Shown here in pieces: positions 26,712 through 35,840 of a stretch of DNA of 58,002 nt; within the stretch, counting starts at the first letter, position 1; each line of letters begins with the position of its first letter. The position numbers and the translations under genes are program-made. Source of the stretch: Oscillospiraceae bacterium (GTDB lineage: Bacteria; Bacillota; Clostridia; Oscillospirales; CAG-272); assembly GCA_015065385.1 (NCBI GenBank), contig SVQK01000029.1, positions 1-58,002 on the forward strand. The letters are read 5' to 3'. The notes under the pieces are model-generated. The model was not told where the DNA came from. It did no database searches and saw nothing but the letters and a program-made list of their open reading frames with translations.

Positions 26712-28256
26712 ATGAGTCTCGTTCGCAAAAACGAAACAGTCAGGCGCGGTGTCGGTCTTCTGCTGGCATTTCTGCTCCTGCTCCCTTTGTTCGTATCCTG
26801 CTCGTCCGTGAGTCCGGAAGCCGAACCCGCGCAGAGCGCTCCCCCGACCGATGATGCCGAACTCCCGCCGGAGATCGCGGAAGAGCCCGCAGAGACAACC
26901 ATCACGGACACGATCAGGGAACAGTACAAGGACATTGATTATGCCGGACAGTCGTTCAGGCTCGCCGGGTACGGCCCCGGGGAATTCTTCTACTTCGTCG
27001 TGGGAACGGAAATGAACGAAATCTGGTACGAAAGCATGACGGGGGATCTGTACACGGACGCCGTTTACCAGAGAAACAGCGTGACCGAAGACCTGCTCAA
27101 CATCCGGATCGAACCGGAATTCACCAGTGCGGGAAGATCCTACGACGCGGTTTCCAAGCTGATCGAAGCCTGTGTTGTCTCCGGTGACGCGAGCGTGGAG
27201 GCGGGATACGGCTCTCTCGCCTACAATATCACGTCGGCGGGACGAGGGAACATGCACAACTTCTACCTGATCGACAACATCGATCTGAGTTCCCCGTGGT
27301 TCGACCAGAACATCGTCAAAAACTACAGCCTCCACGGAAACAAGCTGTACGCGCTGACCGGGGCTTACGGGATCTACGACGATTATTCCGTACCCGTGAT
27401 CTATTACAACAAGGATATCCTGTCGAGAAATTCGATGGACGATCCGGCGGAGCTCGTCATGGAAGGGAAGTGGACCTTCGATACCATGAAGGCGATGATG
27501 GAGGTCGCCTGCACGGATCTCGACGGCGACGGGAAGATCACGGAAGAGGACATTTACGGATATCTGGACAACGCGGATATCCTGCCCCATCTGATGGAGG
27601 CAACCGGGAATTTACAGACGAAGATCGACAGCGAGGGAGTTCCCTATGTGAACTGTCTCACGGGCGAATACATCGAGGTCGCGGAGACGGTCTACAACAC
27701 CTTTATCACGAATCCGACGGTCTACTACGCCGGCAGTGTAACGACCCTGTTCCGGGACGGCCACGCCCTGTTCGCCTACGAGCTCTTAGCTACCATCAAC
27801 TCCCTGCGGGATATGGAGACCCTGTTCAGCCTTCTTCCGCTGCCGAAACTCAACGAGCAGCAGGAGAAGTATGTGAACCCCGTCAATTCCGTGTGGTGTA
27901 CGGCGTTCTGCGTACCCGTAACCATTACGGGGGAAGACCTCGGGCGCGTCGGGATGATCATCAACGTTTTGAGCGCTCTGTCGGAGGATACCGTTACGAC
28001 GGTGCTGTACGACCAGATCCTCGGCGTAAAGCTGATTCGGGAGGAAAACACGCTTGTCATGCTGGACTATTCCATCAACAACAAGCAGTATTGCTGGGCC
28101 AACGGGTACTACGAATGGAACGGCCCGATTGCGAGCTATTTGGGCAGCTATGCCGCAAAGGGCTCGTTCGATCTCGCATCGACGGCGCAAAAGTTTTCGA
28201 AGACGATCCAAAAGGCGATCGATCGGTTTTTGGAACAATTCGAACAGCTGCCATAA
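26712..28256 (+). CDS. Extracellular solute-binding lipoprotein (second paralogue)
   Basis: A 514-residue paralogue of the previous gene. It has a lipobox (PLFVSC), a Pro/Glu-rich linker, matching segments (YTDAVYQRNSVTEDLLNI, KWTFDTMKAMM, LPLPKLNEQQEKYVNPV) and the same EF-hand-like loop DLDGDGKITEED. Likely captures a sugar-type solute on the cell surface. The ATG at 26712 is 9 bases after AGGAGG. The ~215 bases between the two paralogues hold no clear terminator or promoter, so they may be co-transcribed. A terminator follows this gene. Confidence 0.85.
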   Translation: MSLVRKNETVRRGVGLLLAFLLLLPLFVSCSSVSPEAEPAQSAPPTDDAELPPEIAEEPAETTITDTIREQYKDIDYAGQSFRLAGYGPGEFFYFVVGTEMNEIWYESMTGDLYTDAVYQRNSVTEDLLNIRIEPEFTSAGRSYDAVSKLIEACVVSGDASVEAGYGSLAYNITSAGRGNMHNFYLIDNIDLSSPWFDQNIVKNYSLHGNKLYALTGAYGIYDDYSVPVIYYNKDILSRNSMDDPAELVMEGKWTFDTMKAMMEVACTDLDGDGKITEEDIYGYLDNADILPHLMEATGNLQTKIDSEGVPYVNCLTGEYIEVAETVYNTFITNPTVYYAGSVTTLFRDGHALFAYELLATINSLRDMETLFSLLPLPKLNEQQEKYVNPVNSVWCTAFCVPVTITGEDLGRVGMIINVLSALSEDTVTTVLYDQILGVKLIREENTLVMLDYSINNKQYCWANGYYEWNGPIASYLGSYAAKGSFDLASTAQKFSKTIQKAIDRFLEQFEQLP

Positions 28257-28315
28257 CAGTACGGAGCCCGCCGTGTGCCGGTGTGGATTGCGTCATATCC
28301 TGAACCTGTAAAAAG

Positions 28316-28360
28316 AAGCCATTTCCGGGCATCTGACCTGCTCGAAGGTGGCTTTTTTTG
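28316..28360 (+). terminator. Intrinsic terminator after the solute-binding pair
   Basis: AAGCCA...TGGCTT hairpin with inner pairing and seven T residues. Confidence 0.8.
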
Positions 28361-28415
28361 TACCGGAATCGTGTCTCGGATCCGATGTGTCACCCGTCCA
28401 TGTTCCCGGTGCCGG

Positions 28416-28444
28416 TTGACAGACTTGACCTTTTCCTGTATAAT
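28416..28444 (+). promoter_or_regulatory. Sigma-A promoter of the SLH deacetylase gene
   Basis: TTGACA, 17 bases, TATAAT. Confidence 0.85.
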
Positions 28445-28482
28445 GATGCTGAAATTGCGGTGAAAAAGGGGGATCGAGGCAG

Positions 28483-30189
28483 GTGAAAACTCCGGTCAAA
28501 ACCATGCTGGCATTGATTGTGCTTCTGGCGGCTTTCCTGACGGTTCCTTCTCCTGCCGGAGCGGTCCGGGGCGGCAAGCTGATTGCCCTGACCTTCGACG
28601 ACGGACCGGGAAAACCGACCGAAGGCCTTTTGGACGGCCTCAGGGAACGCGGGATCCGCGCCACATTCTTTATGCTCGGAAACTGCGCGGAGAGCTATCC
28701 GAACACGGTGGCGCGCGCCTACCGAGAGGGGCACCAGATTGCGAACCACAGCTGGAGCCATGCGAACCTCATCACTCTGACCGGCCGGGAAGTGACGGAA
28801 GAATTCCGGAGAACGAACGCGGTGCTGACGAAGAACTCCGGAGGAGCGGGAGACTTTTTTGCCCGGGTCCCCTATGGAAACGTCAACGATACGGTACGGT
28901 CCGCGGTGGAGATGCCGATTATCGGATGGACGATCGATCCGCTGGACTGGAAATACCGCAACGCAGAGACCGTGAGACAGAATATCGTCTCGGCAGCGTT
29001 CGATGGAGCCATTATTCTGGTTCACGATATCCACCCGACGAGCGTGGACGGCGCGCTGAGAGCTGTTGACGATCTGACCGCTGCCGGATATGAGTTCGTG
29101 ACCGTCCGCGAGTTGTTCCGAAGAAGGGGGATCGAGCTGCAGAACGGCGTGGTGTATCGGAGCGCTCCTCCGAACGGAAATGATCCCGGCCCGATCGGAC
29201 CTCCGGTTCTTTCGGAGAGTATTGTAAACGGAAAGCTGACGGTGACACTGTCCGCCGAAAAGGGTACGGAGATATGGTGTACGCTGGACGGCTCCGATCC
29301 GATACTCAACGGATGGAAGTACACCGCTCCCTTTGAAGCATGGGCCGGGATAACGGTGCGCGCCGCAGCAGCGGTTTCACGCAATGGCAGCAAAAGCGGA
29401 GAGATCTCCGTCACCCTGAGCAATCCGCGCGCCGAGCCTCCCGTCATGGCGGTAAAGAACGGACAGCTGATTCTGGAGTCCGCCGCGCCCGAGCTGTACT
29501 ATACCACGGACGGAAGCCCTGCTGACCGGAACGGAATCCGCTATGAAGGCCCCGTGGATCTGGAACCCGGCACCGTGATTCGGGCATGCGCTTCGGGAGC
29601 ACAGTATCTTGACAGCGAAGAGACGCGCGGATGGTTCTCCGGGAGAGGGCGCTTCTTCCGCGACGTCGATCCGGGAGACTGGTTTGCGGAAGCCGTGGAT
29701 GCCGTCGTCGGAGCCAGATGGTTGCAGGGGACGGGGAATGACTGCTTTTCTCCGGCCACGACGCTTTTCCGCGGACAGCTTGTGACGATCCTCTACCGGA
29801 TGGCGGGAAAACCGGAGCTGACGGAAACGGTTTCTTTCCCCGATGTTTCCGAGATGGACTATTTCCGGGACGCCGCTCAATGGGCGGTTTCGAACGGAAT
29901 CGCGGCATGCGGCGGGGACGGCAGTTTCATTCCGGGAGGGACCGTGACAAGAGAGACGCTGGCCGGGATGCTGTACCGATACTTCGTGCTGGAAGGAACC
30001 GTACCCGACCGGGCGGACGCGGTGAGATTCAAAGATGAGGACGAGATCGATCCCGCGTTCAGGGAAGCGGTGGATGCGGTCCGTTCGATGGGGATACTCA
30101 TCGGGGACACAGAGGGGTATTTCAAGCCGAAATCGATGCTCACGCGGTCGGAAACGGCGGTCATTCTGAACAGACTGCTGTCCCGCTGA
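28483..30189 (+). CDS. Cell-wall-anchored polysaccharide deacetylase with three SLH domains
   Basis: A 568-residue secreted enzyme. It has a signal peptide (1-27), then a NodB deacetylase domain (about 33-215) with TFDDGPGKP, NHSWSH, RVPYGN and a C-terminal LVHD. Next come one or two small beta modules of the chitobiase C-terminal/CHB_HEX type (YTAPFEAWAGITVRA; LYYTTDGSPADRNG). Three S-layer-homology repeats close the protein (FRDVDPGDWFAEAV.., FPDVSEMDYFRDAA.., FKDEDEIDPAFREAV..). SLH repeats bind secondary cell-wall polymers, so the enzyme sits on the cell surface. It starts at GTG 28483. Motif 3 is VPYGN rather than RPPxG, so activity may differ from classical members. Confidence 0.9.
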   Translation: MKTPVKTMLALIVLLAAFLTVPSPAGAVRGGKLIALTFDDGPGKPTEGLLDGLRERGIRATFFMLGNCAESYPNTVARAYREGHQIANHSWSHANLITLTGREVTEEFRRTNAVLTKNSGGAGDFFARVPYGNVNDTVRSAVEMPIIGWTIDPLDWKYRNAETVRQNIVSAAFDGAIILVHDIHPTSVDGALRAVDDLTAAGYEFVTVRELFRRRGIELQNGVVYRSAPPNGNDPGPIGPPVLSESIVNGKLTVTLSAEKGTEIWCTLDGSDPILNGWKYTAPFEAWAGITVRAAAAVSRNGSKSGEISVTLSNPRAEPPVMAVKNGQLILESAAPELYYTTDGSPADRNGIRYEGPVDLEPGTVIRACASGAQYLDSEETRGWFSGRGRFFRDVDPGDWFAEAVDAVVGARWLQGTGNDCFSPATTLFRGQLVTILYRMAGKPELTETVSFPDVSEMDYFRDAAQWAVSNGIAACGGDGSFIPGGTVTRETLAGMLYRYFVLEGTVPDRADAVRFKDEDEIDPAFREAVDAVRSMGILIGDTEGYFKPKSMLTRSETAVILNRLLSR

Positions 30190-30249
30190 ATCGCATCATT
30201 TTTGGCGGAATCACGATTACAACTCTTTGAGCGGGAAAAGGAGACCGAA

Positions 30250-31164
30250 ATGAGCGCGGCAGACAGATTGTACAACAAAAAATGGGGTGTCTTCACCCAC
30301 TATCTGAACGGGATCCAGAACAACCCGTCCAATCCTCTCAATCAGGAAGCGGGACGCACATCTTGGAACGAGTGCGTGAATGCCTTCGACGTGGGAAAGC
30401 TGGCGGACTCCCTACGGCAGTGCGGCGCGGGGTTCTACTTCATCACCGTCATGCAGGGCGGAGAGACCATGATCGCTCCCAACAGTGCCTTTGACGAAAT
30501 CGCCGGGACGAAGCCGGGGGAAGCGTGCGCTGAGCGGGATCTGGTGGCGGATCTTTACGACGCTCTGACGCCGCTCGGAATCGATCTGTACCTCTACTAC
30601 ACCGGAGACGGCCCCTATGCCCATCCGGAGATCGGGAGACGGTTCGGCTTCACGGAGCCCCGGGGCCGCGGCGTCACGCGGGATTTCGTGGAAAAATGGG
30701 CGGCGGTGCTGGAGGAGTATGCCGTCCGGTACAGGGACCGGGTGAAGGGCTGGTGGATCGACGGCTGCTACCGGGATTTCTTCAAATATACGGACGAACT
30801 GCTCGAACCCTATTACGCCGCCTGCAAGAAGGGCAATCCGGACGCTCTGGTCGCCATGAACAACGGCGTTTTTCCGGATTACCGGAAGAATTATGCGAAA
30901 GAGGATTTCGTCTGCGGCGAGTTCAACGACCTCAGCGTCATTCCGAAGAGCCGGTATGTGGACGGGGCGCAGGCGTTTTTGCTGGCTCCCCTGGGCGAGA
31001 CATGGTCGCGGCTCGGAAGCCGGTACAGCGGGCGGTATCTGCGCCACTTTACGGCATGCGTGAACGAGGCGGGAGGAGCGGCGGCCTATGACTGCGCCCT
31101 GTTCCGGGACGGCACGGTGGATACGGAGCAGATCGCAGCCCTTTCCGAAATCCGGGGAGATTGA
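30250..31164 (+). CDS. GH29 / alpha-L-fucosidase-like protein, short form
   Basis: A 304-residue protein with a barrel resembling alpha-L-fucosidases: KKWGVFTHYLNG at the N-terminus, FYFITVMQGG (where GH29 has ITxKHH) and RVKGWWIDGCY with the putative nucleophile Asp. The active-site HH pair is replaced by QGG, so the substrate or even activity may differ. There is no signal peptide and no C-terminal beta domain. The start at 30250 has GGAG 6 bases upstream. It follows the SLH deacetylase by 60 bases and may be co-transcribed with it. It converges with azlD. Confidence 0.7.
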   Translation: MSAADRLYNKKWGVFTHYLNGIQNNPSNPLNQEAGRTSWNECVNAFDVGKLADSLRQCGAGFYFITVMQGGETMIAPNSAFDEIAGTKPGEACAERDLVADLYDALTPLGIDLYLYYTGDGPYAHPEIGRRFGFTEPRGRGVTRDFVEKWAAVLEEYAVRYRDRVKGWWIDGCYRDFFKYTDELLEPYYAACKKGNPDALVAMNNGVFPDYRKNYAKEDFVCGEFNDLSVIPKSRYVDGAQAFLLAPLGETWSRLGSRYSGRYLRHFTACVNEAGGAAAYDCALFRDGTVDTEQIAALSEIRGD

Positions 31165-31222
31165 GCGGTTTCCCGCCGGATTTGTCGGCGCAGTGTCCGT
31201 TTTTCAGCGGGAGAGATGGCCG

Positions 31223-31537
31223 CTATGAAATCAGAAGCCCCACTGCCCATGCCACCGCTACGGAAACGGCGGCGACAAAGGTGAGCTTCGCGTGGAAGAA
31301 GGACAGCAGAACGGCGGTTGCTGCGGCGAGGACGGAAACCGGGACGCTTCCGCAGGCGGTAAACACGGCGGGGAAGATCATAGCCGCCAGAACCCCGTAT
31401 GGGAGATAATACAGAAAAGACAGGAGAAACCGGTTTGTAAATCTGCGGCGGATCAACGCGAGGGGGATCATGCGGATGGCCCAGGTGACCCCGCTCATCA
31501 CGGCGATCCCCGCAAGTACATATCCCGTATTTGTCAT
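31223..31537 (-). CDS. azlD: AzlD family branched-chain amino acid exporter subunit
   Basis: The small subunit of the AzlCD exporter, 104 residues with about four membrane helices; the segment GVTWAIRMIPLALIRRRF is typical of AzlD. AzlCD exports branched-chain amino acids and toxic analogues across the membrane. The gene overlaps azlC by four bases, giving coupled translation. Confidence 0.9.
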   Translation of the reverse strand: MTNTGYVLAGIAVMSGVTWAIRMIPLALIRRRFTNRFLLSFLYYLPYGVLAAMIFPAVFTACGSVPVSVLAAATAVLLSFFHAKLTFVAAVSVAVAWAVGLLIS

Positions 31538-32247
31538 GACCGTTCACCTTCCTCCGCGTCTCTGGGAAAGAGGACTGCTCCGAGCGCCGCCGCTGCTGTT
31601 CCGGCTATAATGATTCTCCATCCGTCGCCCAAGCCGGCTGTGATCAGCGCGAGGACGCAGGACAGGGTAACGGCGGTCAGGACGACGACTGCGATCTGCT
31701 TTGACTTCGCGGCGTCCGGGACGATCAGCGCGATGTACATGGCATAAAGCGCGATATTCATAGCGGTGACAAGCGATTGCGGGATGATCCCTCCGGCGAT
31801 TTCCCCGAGGATCGTACCGGCCAGCCAGCCAGAAACCGAAATGAAAATCATACCCGCCATATACGGAAAGGTCAGGTCCGCTGTCTGCGTGGAGGCCAGG
31901 GCAAAAATCTCGTCCGTATTCCCGTACGCAACGATCAGGCGCTGCCAGAGCGGCATGCCCGCGGGCATCTTCTGGGTCAGGGAGACCGACATCAGAAGGT
32001 AGCGGGCATTGATGATGGCCAGCGTGCAGAAAAGCTCGATGAACGGGGCAGAAATGGCCAGCAGATTCAGCCCGACAAACTGCCCGGTCCCCGAGACGCA
32101 GGTGGCCGAGAACAGAACGGCGGTCCAGAGCGGCATCCCCCGGTCCGCGGCGATCATGCCGAAAGCCAGACTGACGGACAGATAGCCGAAGAAGATCGGG
32201 AGCGCGTCTTTGATTCCGGACATAAAAGTGAGAGGTCGTTTCACCAT
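31534..32247 (-). CDS. azlC: AzlC family branched-chain amino acid exporter subunit
   Basis: The large membrane subunit of AzlCD, 237 residues. The family signature is visible: GIKDALPIFFGYLSVSLAFG, SGTGQFVGLNLL, INARYLLMSVSL and YGNTDEIFAL. It has about six hydrophobic helices. The start at 32247 lies after AGGAGGACG and a promoter. Co-transcribed with azlD in the usual C-then-D order. Confidence 0.93.
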   Translation of the reverse strand: MVKRPLTFMSGIKDALPIFFGYLSVSLAFGMIAADRGMPLWTAVLFSATCVSGTGQFVGLNLLAISAPFIELFCTLAIINARYLLMSVSLTQKMPAGMPLWQRLIVAYGNTDEIFALASTQTADLTFPYMAGMIFISVSGWLAGTILGEIAGGIIPQSLVTAMNIALYAMYIALIVPDAAKSKQIAVVVLTAVTLSCVLALITAGLGDGWRIIIAGTAAAALGAVLFPRDAEEGERS

Positions 32248-32275
32248 CGTCCTCCTCAGGCGGATATTTTCACTG

Positions 32276-32305
32276 ATTATACCATGCCGGGCTGCGAGGT
32301 GTCAA
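32276..32305 (-). promoter_or_regulatory. Promoter of azlCD
   Basis: Minus-strand TTGACA (32300-32305), 18 bases, TATAAT (32276-32281). Confidence 0.8.
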
Positions 32306-32310
32306 TACTG

Positions 32311-32345
32311 AAAAAAGCCGGAGGCGGGGAAACCTCCGGTTTTTG
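32311..32345 (-). terminator. Intrinsic terminator after the GH51 gene
   Basis: CCGGAGG pairs with CCTCCGG; on the minus strand a C-TTTTTT run follows. It lies next to the azlC -35 box. Confidence 0.75.
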
Positions 32346-32442
32346 ATCGTCAGGAACTCCGCCGTCCGGCAGCTGAAGAATATCAGCTCCGAGCCATCAC
32401 CGGTCGCTTTGGAAAGATGCACGCCGCAGAAGAAAGGGTTGT

Positions 32443-34521
32443 TTATGCCAGCGGAAGTACGTATTCCGCGAAGGATAACCGCCGGACGGTCATGCGGATC
32501 CGTCCGTCCCGGACCTCCGCGGAGGCGGGACTCTCCCTGATTTGCGCGTCGTTCAGCCGGTTCATGGCGATCAGGCTGTCCCCCGTCAGCATGACCCCGC
32601 CGCACGCTCCGTCCTTTACGCTGAATTCCGACAGATCAAGCTCGAGTTCCGCGTCGTCCTCCGAGCGGTTGAGGATGTTGACGACAAGGTTTTGTCCTCC
32701 CTCGTCCTCCGAGACCTGAACATGAACAGGATCGTTCCTCTTCGGGTGATAATCCCGGATCACGAGTGTTCTGTAAGCCTTCGTGACGGCAAAGCGGTGC
32801 ATCATCATGCCGGAGGCTGTGACGAACGCCCCTTCCTTCGCGGTCTCGATCACGGACTGCGAATGGGTGTTCGCCAGGTTGTTGAAATTGATAAAGTCGA
32901 TGCTCTCGCCGTATCTCTGCCACATCATCAGGATCGTGGCGGCGTCCAGCGCGTAGGACCATTTGCTGAACAGGAAGGACTTGCTCACGCGCGTCTCGGA
33001 TCTTGGAACCATGTTGGTTTTATCCGCGCCGTTGAGGGGGAGCCATTCCGTGTTGCAGTATTTGATGTTCGTGCCGTGCGCCTGATTGAAGTCGTTCAGA
33101 ATGCTCAGCTTTCCCCGAAGGTCGTTTTCGTCAAAGCCTCTGTCCGCGAGGAAATCGATGTGCTCCCCGGCGATTTCGATCATCTTTTTCAGGGCTTCGT
33201 TCCCGTAGCAATAGGAGATCATGCCGATTTTGATCGTGGGATCGACGGCCTTCATCGTCTCCGAATAGAGGACGCAGGCCTCGGCGTATTCCTCCGCCCG
33301 GAACCAGCGGTGACACTCGTTATCCATCTCCCAGTATTTCACGTTGTACGGCTTTTCTCTTCCGTTGGCGGCTCTCTGCCTCCCGCCCTCCGTCCCGAGA
33401 TCGCCGTTGCAGTATTCGACCCACGCGGCGGCCTCTTCCGCGCCTTTTTTCAGATCGGAAAACTGAATCAGATCCCGTCCGTGGAGCGAGGCTTCAAGCG
33501 TTCTGTCGTTCGGATCCCCGTCGAGCGACTGCGGCGGCACATAGTCGTAATACCGCTTGAAGGGGTGGTGCATATTGACGCAGATCATGGATTCGCCGCC
33601 CACGGTTTCCGCGTAAGAGGCGAGCTCGTCCGTGCCGATGTCGTTATACTGATACCCGCCCCAGAAGTACGAATACGAGGGGACGCGGTTTTTGCCGACT
33701 CCCGATCTCCAGTCATAGAACGACGCGAAGCACCCGCCCGGCCACCGGATCACCTTCGGAGAAACATACCGCCCGACCTCTGCCGCGCTCTTCTTGAAGC
33801 CGTGCAGGGCGTCGTCCGGCGTGAGAGAGAAGTCGTCGCAGACGATCTCCGAGTGCGGCGGCGTCAGAAGGACAAAGGTGTACCGCCCCTCCGCCTCAAC
33901 GGCAAGTTCCGCGCTCACCCGCGTGTAGTCCTCTCCGGCCTCGCCGAGCGGACGGACACAGACCGGATCCTCGGTTGTCCCCTCCCGGTACAGAGCCGCG
34001 TACAGCCCCCCGGCGCCGGAGAGTGTTTTTATCTGCCCTGAAAAGCGATATTTCACATCCGGGAAACAATACTTGCCGTCCTGCGCAAGCCCGCCCATTC
34101 CTTCGCTACGGTTTTGTACGAGCATGGCGTGCGTGCCGTGGCGGTTGTCCGGGACGAGGGAAATATGAACGTCCGCCGTCGGAGAATCCCCGATCACGAA
34201 CGTGGAATCGTCGCGGATCTCCTGATATCCGGCAACCCCGGGAAAAGCGAACCACGCGTTGTGCTCATAGGAGGAGTGATACCAGTCGAAGACGCGCCAG
34301 TCCGTTTCATAGGGGGAGTTCGGATCGTTCTCGTCTTCCAGCAGATCGAACCACAGCTTGTTGATCCACCGATAGGGGTAAAACGGCTCGAAGCTGCGGT
34401 TGAAAAACATCTCCGCCGCCATGCCTTCGACCTGAAGCCCGTAGCCGAGTTCAATGAAGTTCGAGGCGAGCTTTCTGCTGATCGGCGTGCCGTGACAGGT
34501 TTTTGTTGCGAGCAGTTTCAT
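32443..34521 (-). CDS. Alpha-L-arabinofuranosidase-like protein, GH51 family
   Basis: Expected to cleave terminal arabinofuranose from plant arabinans or arabinoxylans. The 692-residue product has no signal peptide, so it is probably cytosolic. An N-terminal beta/CBM-like part with FIELGYGLQVEGM precedes the barrel, which has IRWPGGCFASFYDWRSGVG, YWEMDNE (acid/base Glu402) and KYCNTEW (nucleophile Glu492). A C-terminal beta domain ends with LSFAEYVLPLA. Length and motif order match GH51. It has its own promoter and terminator. With the fucosidases and sialidase, it indicates use of diet- or host-derived glycans. Confidence 0.9.
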   Translation of the reverse strand: MKLLATKTCHGTPISRKLASNFIELGYGLQVEGMAAEMFFNRSFEPFYPYRWINKLWFDLLEDENDPNSPYETDWRVFDWYHSSYEHNAWFAFPGVAGYQEIRDDSTFVIGDSPTADVHISLVPDNRHGTHAMLVQNRSEGMGGLAQDGKYCFPDVKYRFSGQIKTLSGAGGLYAALYREGTTEDPVCVRPLGEAGEDYTRVSAELAVEAEGRYTFVLLTPPHSEIVCDDFSLTPDDALHGFKKSAAEVGRYVSPKVIRWPGGCFASFYDWRSGVGKNRVPSYSYFWGGYQYNDIGTDELASYAETVGGESMICVNMHHPFKRYYDYVPPQSLDGDPNDRTLEASLHGRDLIQFSDLKKGAEEAAAWVEYCNGDLGTEGGRQRAANGREKPYNVKYWEMDNECHRWFRAEEYAEACVLYSETMKAVDPTIKIGMISYCYGNEALKKMIEIAGEHIDFLADRGFDENDLRGKLSILNDFNQAHGTNIKYCNTEWLPLNGADKTNMVPRSETRVSKSFLFSKWSYALDAATILMMWQRYGESIDFINFNNLANTHSQSVIETAKEGAFVTASGMMMHRFAVTKAYRTLVIRDYHPKRNDPVHVQVSEDEGGQNLVVNILNRSEDDAELELDLSEFSVKDGACGGVMLTGDSLIAMNRLNDAQIRESPASAEVRDGRIRMTVRRLSFAEYVLPLA

Positions 34522-34551
34522 GAATCAAACCTCGGGAGTGTTGTTTCTGCC

Positions 34552-34580
34552 ATTATACAGCAAATCAGGGCGCAAATCAA
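34552..34580 (-). promoter_or_regulatory. Promoter of the GH51 gene
   Basis: Minus-strand TTGATT (34575-34580), 17 bases, TATAAT (34552-34557). Confidence 0.75.
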
Positions 34581-34669
34581 GCCGAACGAAGGATTTTTGG
34601 CAGCATGACCGCCGACGGAGGCGAATTCCGCGGTCTTGCGGGGGATCTCCCGCGCAGCCTCAATTTCTG

Positions 34670-34698
34670 TTGACACGTCCTCGTTTTTCCTGTATAAT
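34670..34698 (+). promoter_or_regulatory. Promoter of the transglutaminase-like gene
   Basis: TTGACA, 17 bases, TATAAT. Confidence 0.85.
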
Positions 34699-34734
34699 AC
34701 CATCAAATCCATCTCCCCGTTCAGGAGGCTGAAA

Positions 34735-35733
34735 ATGAAAAACGACAAAACCATCGGCGAACTACTTGAAAAACTCTCGCAAGGCGCGCGGGAAGTGACC
34801 TTTGACTACGACTGTTCCGATACGGTCATGCAGGATTTCCAGACGATCATGGCGGAGCACCCCGAACTGTTCTGGCTCACCGGATCCTGCAGATACGGAA
34901 AAAGCGTCCGCGGAAACGAAGTCCGGGTGACGCTCGTTCCCGAGATCATGATCGACGACGAGGAACTGAACCGGCGGCGGAAAGCGTTCGATCGGGCCGT
35001 CGATGCGTTCGTCTCCGCGTGCCGGTCCGATTCGGAATTCGAGACCGTTTTGAAGATCCACGACGCCATCATCGACAAAACGGAATACAATTTCGCCTCC
35101 GCAAACGCGCTGTCAGCGGGCGTCCGGAACGACGAGGCCGCCGTGCGCGGGATGAGCGCCTATGCCTGTCTGGTGGACGGGCACGCCGTGTGCTCGGGCT
35201 ACGCGAAGGCCTTTCAGGTCATAGCGTCCAAGCTCGGGATCCGCGCCGGAAGGGTGCACGGGATCAAGCTGGACGGCAGCGGTCCCCACGAGTGGAACAT
35301 CGTGACCGTCAACGGTCAGCCGTACCACCTCGACGTGACATGGGACGATCCGGTGTTCGCCAAAGGCGTGCAGGGATTCCGCTCCTACGACTACTTCTGC
35401 GTCACGACGGAGGAAATTCTGAGAACCCACGGCATCGACCGGGATTCGGACGCGCCGCTGTGTACCGCCACGGAGAGCAATTACTTCGTCAAAAAAGGCT
35501 GGTGTCTCGACTGGTATGAATTCGAGAAGGCAGCCGACGTGATCCGCTCACAGCTCGGCAGCGACACGGTCTATCTCAAATTCCCGGACAAGGCCGCGCT
35601 GGACGAAGCCGCCGAGGATCTCTTCAAGAAACAAAGAGTGTTCGAGATCCGCGAGGTTTTGGAAAAATACAACTCCCTGCAAACCTCGACGACCGTCAAC
35701 GGCACGCTCGCCATCCGGTTTCTGAAAAAGTAA
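34735..35733 (+). CDS. Transglutaminase-like domain protein, cytosolic
   Basis: A 332-residue protein with a transglutaminase-like cysteine hydrolase core. The triad is visible in order: HAVCSGYAKAF (Cys), GPHEWNIV (His) and YHLDVTWDDP (Asp). Such domains act as peptidases or amide cross-linkers. A helical N-terminal ~110 residues precedes it, and a C-terminal ~80 residues follows. There is no signal peptide or membrane segment, unlike many secreted clostridial relatives. The start at 34735 is 6 bases after AGGAGG. It is monocistronic and convergent with the sigma-factor operon. Confidence 0.8.
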   Translation: MKNDKTIGELLEKLSQGAREVTFDYDCSDTVMQDFQTIMAEHPELFWLTGSCRYGKSVRGNEVRVTLVPEIMIDDEELNRRRKAFDRAVDAFVSACRSDSEFETVLKIHDAIIDKTEYNFASANALSAGVRNDEAAVRGMSAYACLVDGHAVCSGYAKAFQVIASKLGIRAGRVHGIKLDGSGPHEWNIVTVNGQPYHLDVTWDDPVFAKGVQGFRSYDYFCVTTEEILRTHGIDRDSDAPLCTATESNYFVKKGWCLDWYEFEKAADVIRSQLGSDTVYLKFPDKAALDEAAEDLFKKQRVFEIREVLEKYNSLQTSTTVNGTLAIRFLKK

Positions 35734-35802
35734 GACTCAGGAAAACGGGATACGGACAGATGCTGCCTGTGTGCGACGGGCAGGGCATGATTCCGATAAA
35801 AC

Positions 35803-35832
35803 GGCGGGGAGGGGATCTCTCCTCTCTCCGCC
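35803..35832. terminator. Bidirectional hairpin between convergent genes
   Basis: GGCGG..GAG..GGA pairs with TCC..CTC..CCGCC; moderately T-rich on both sides. Confidence 0.55.
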
Positions 35833-35840
35833 CTGTCGCT

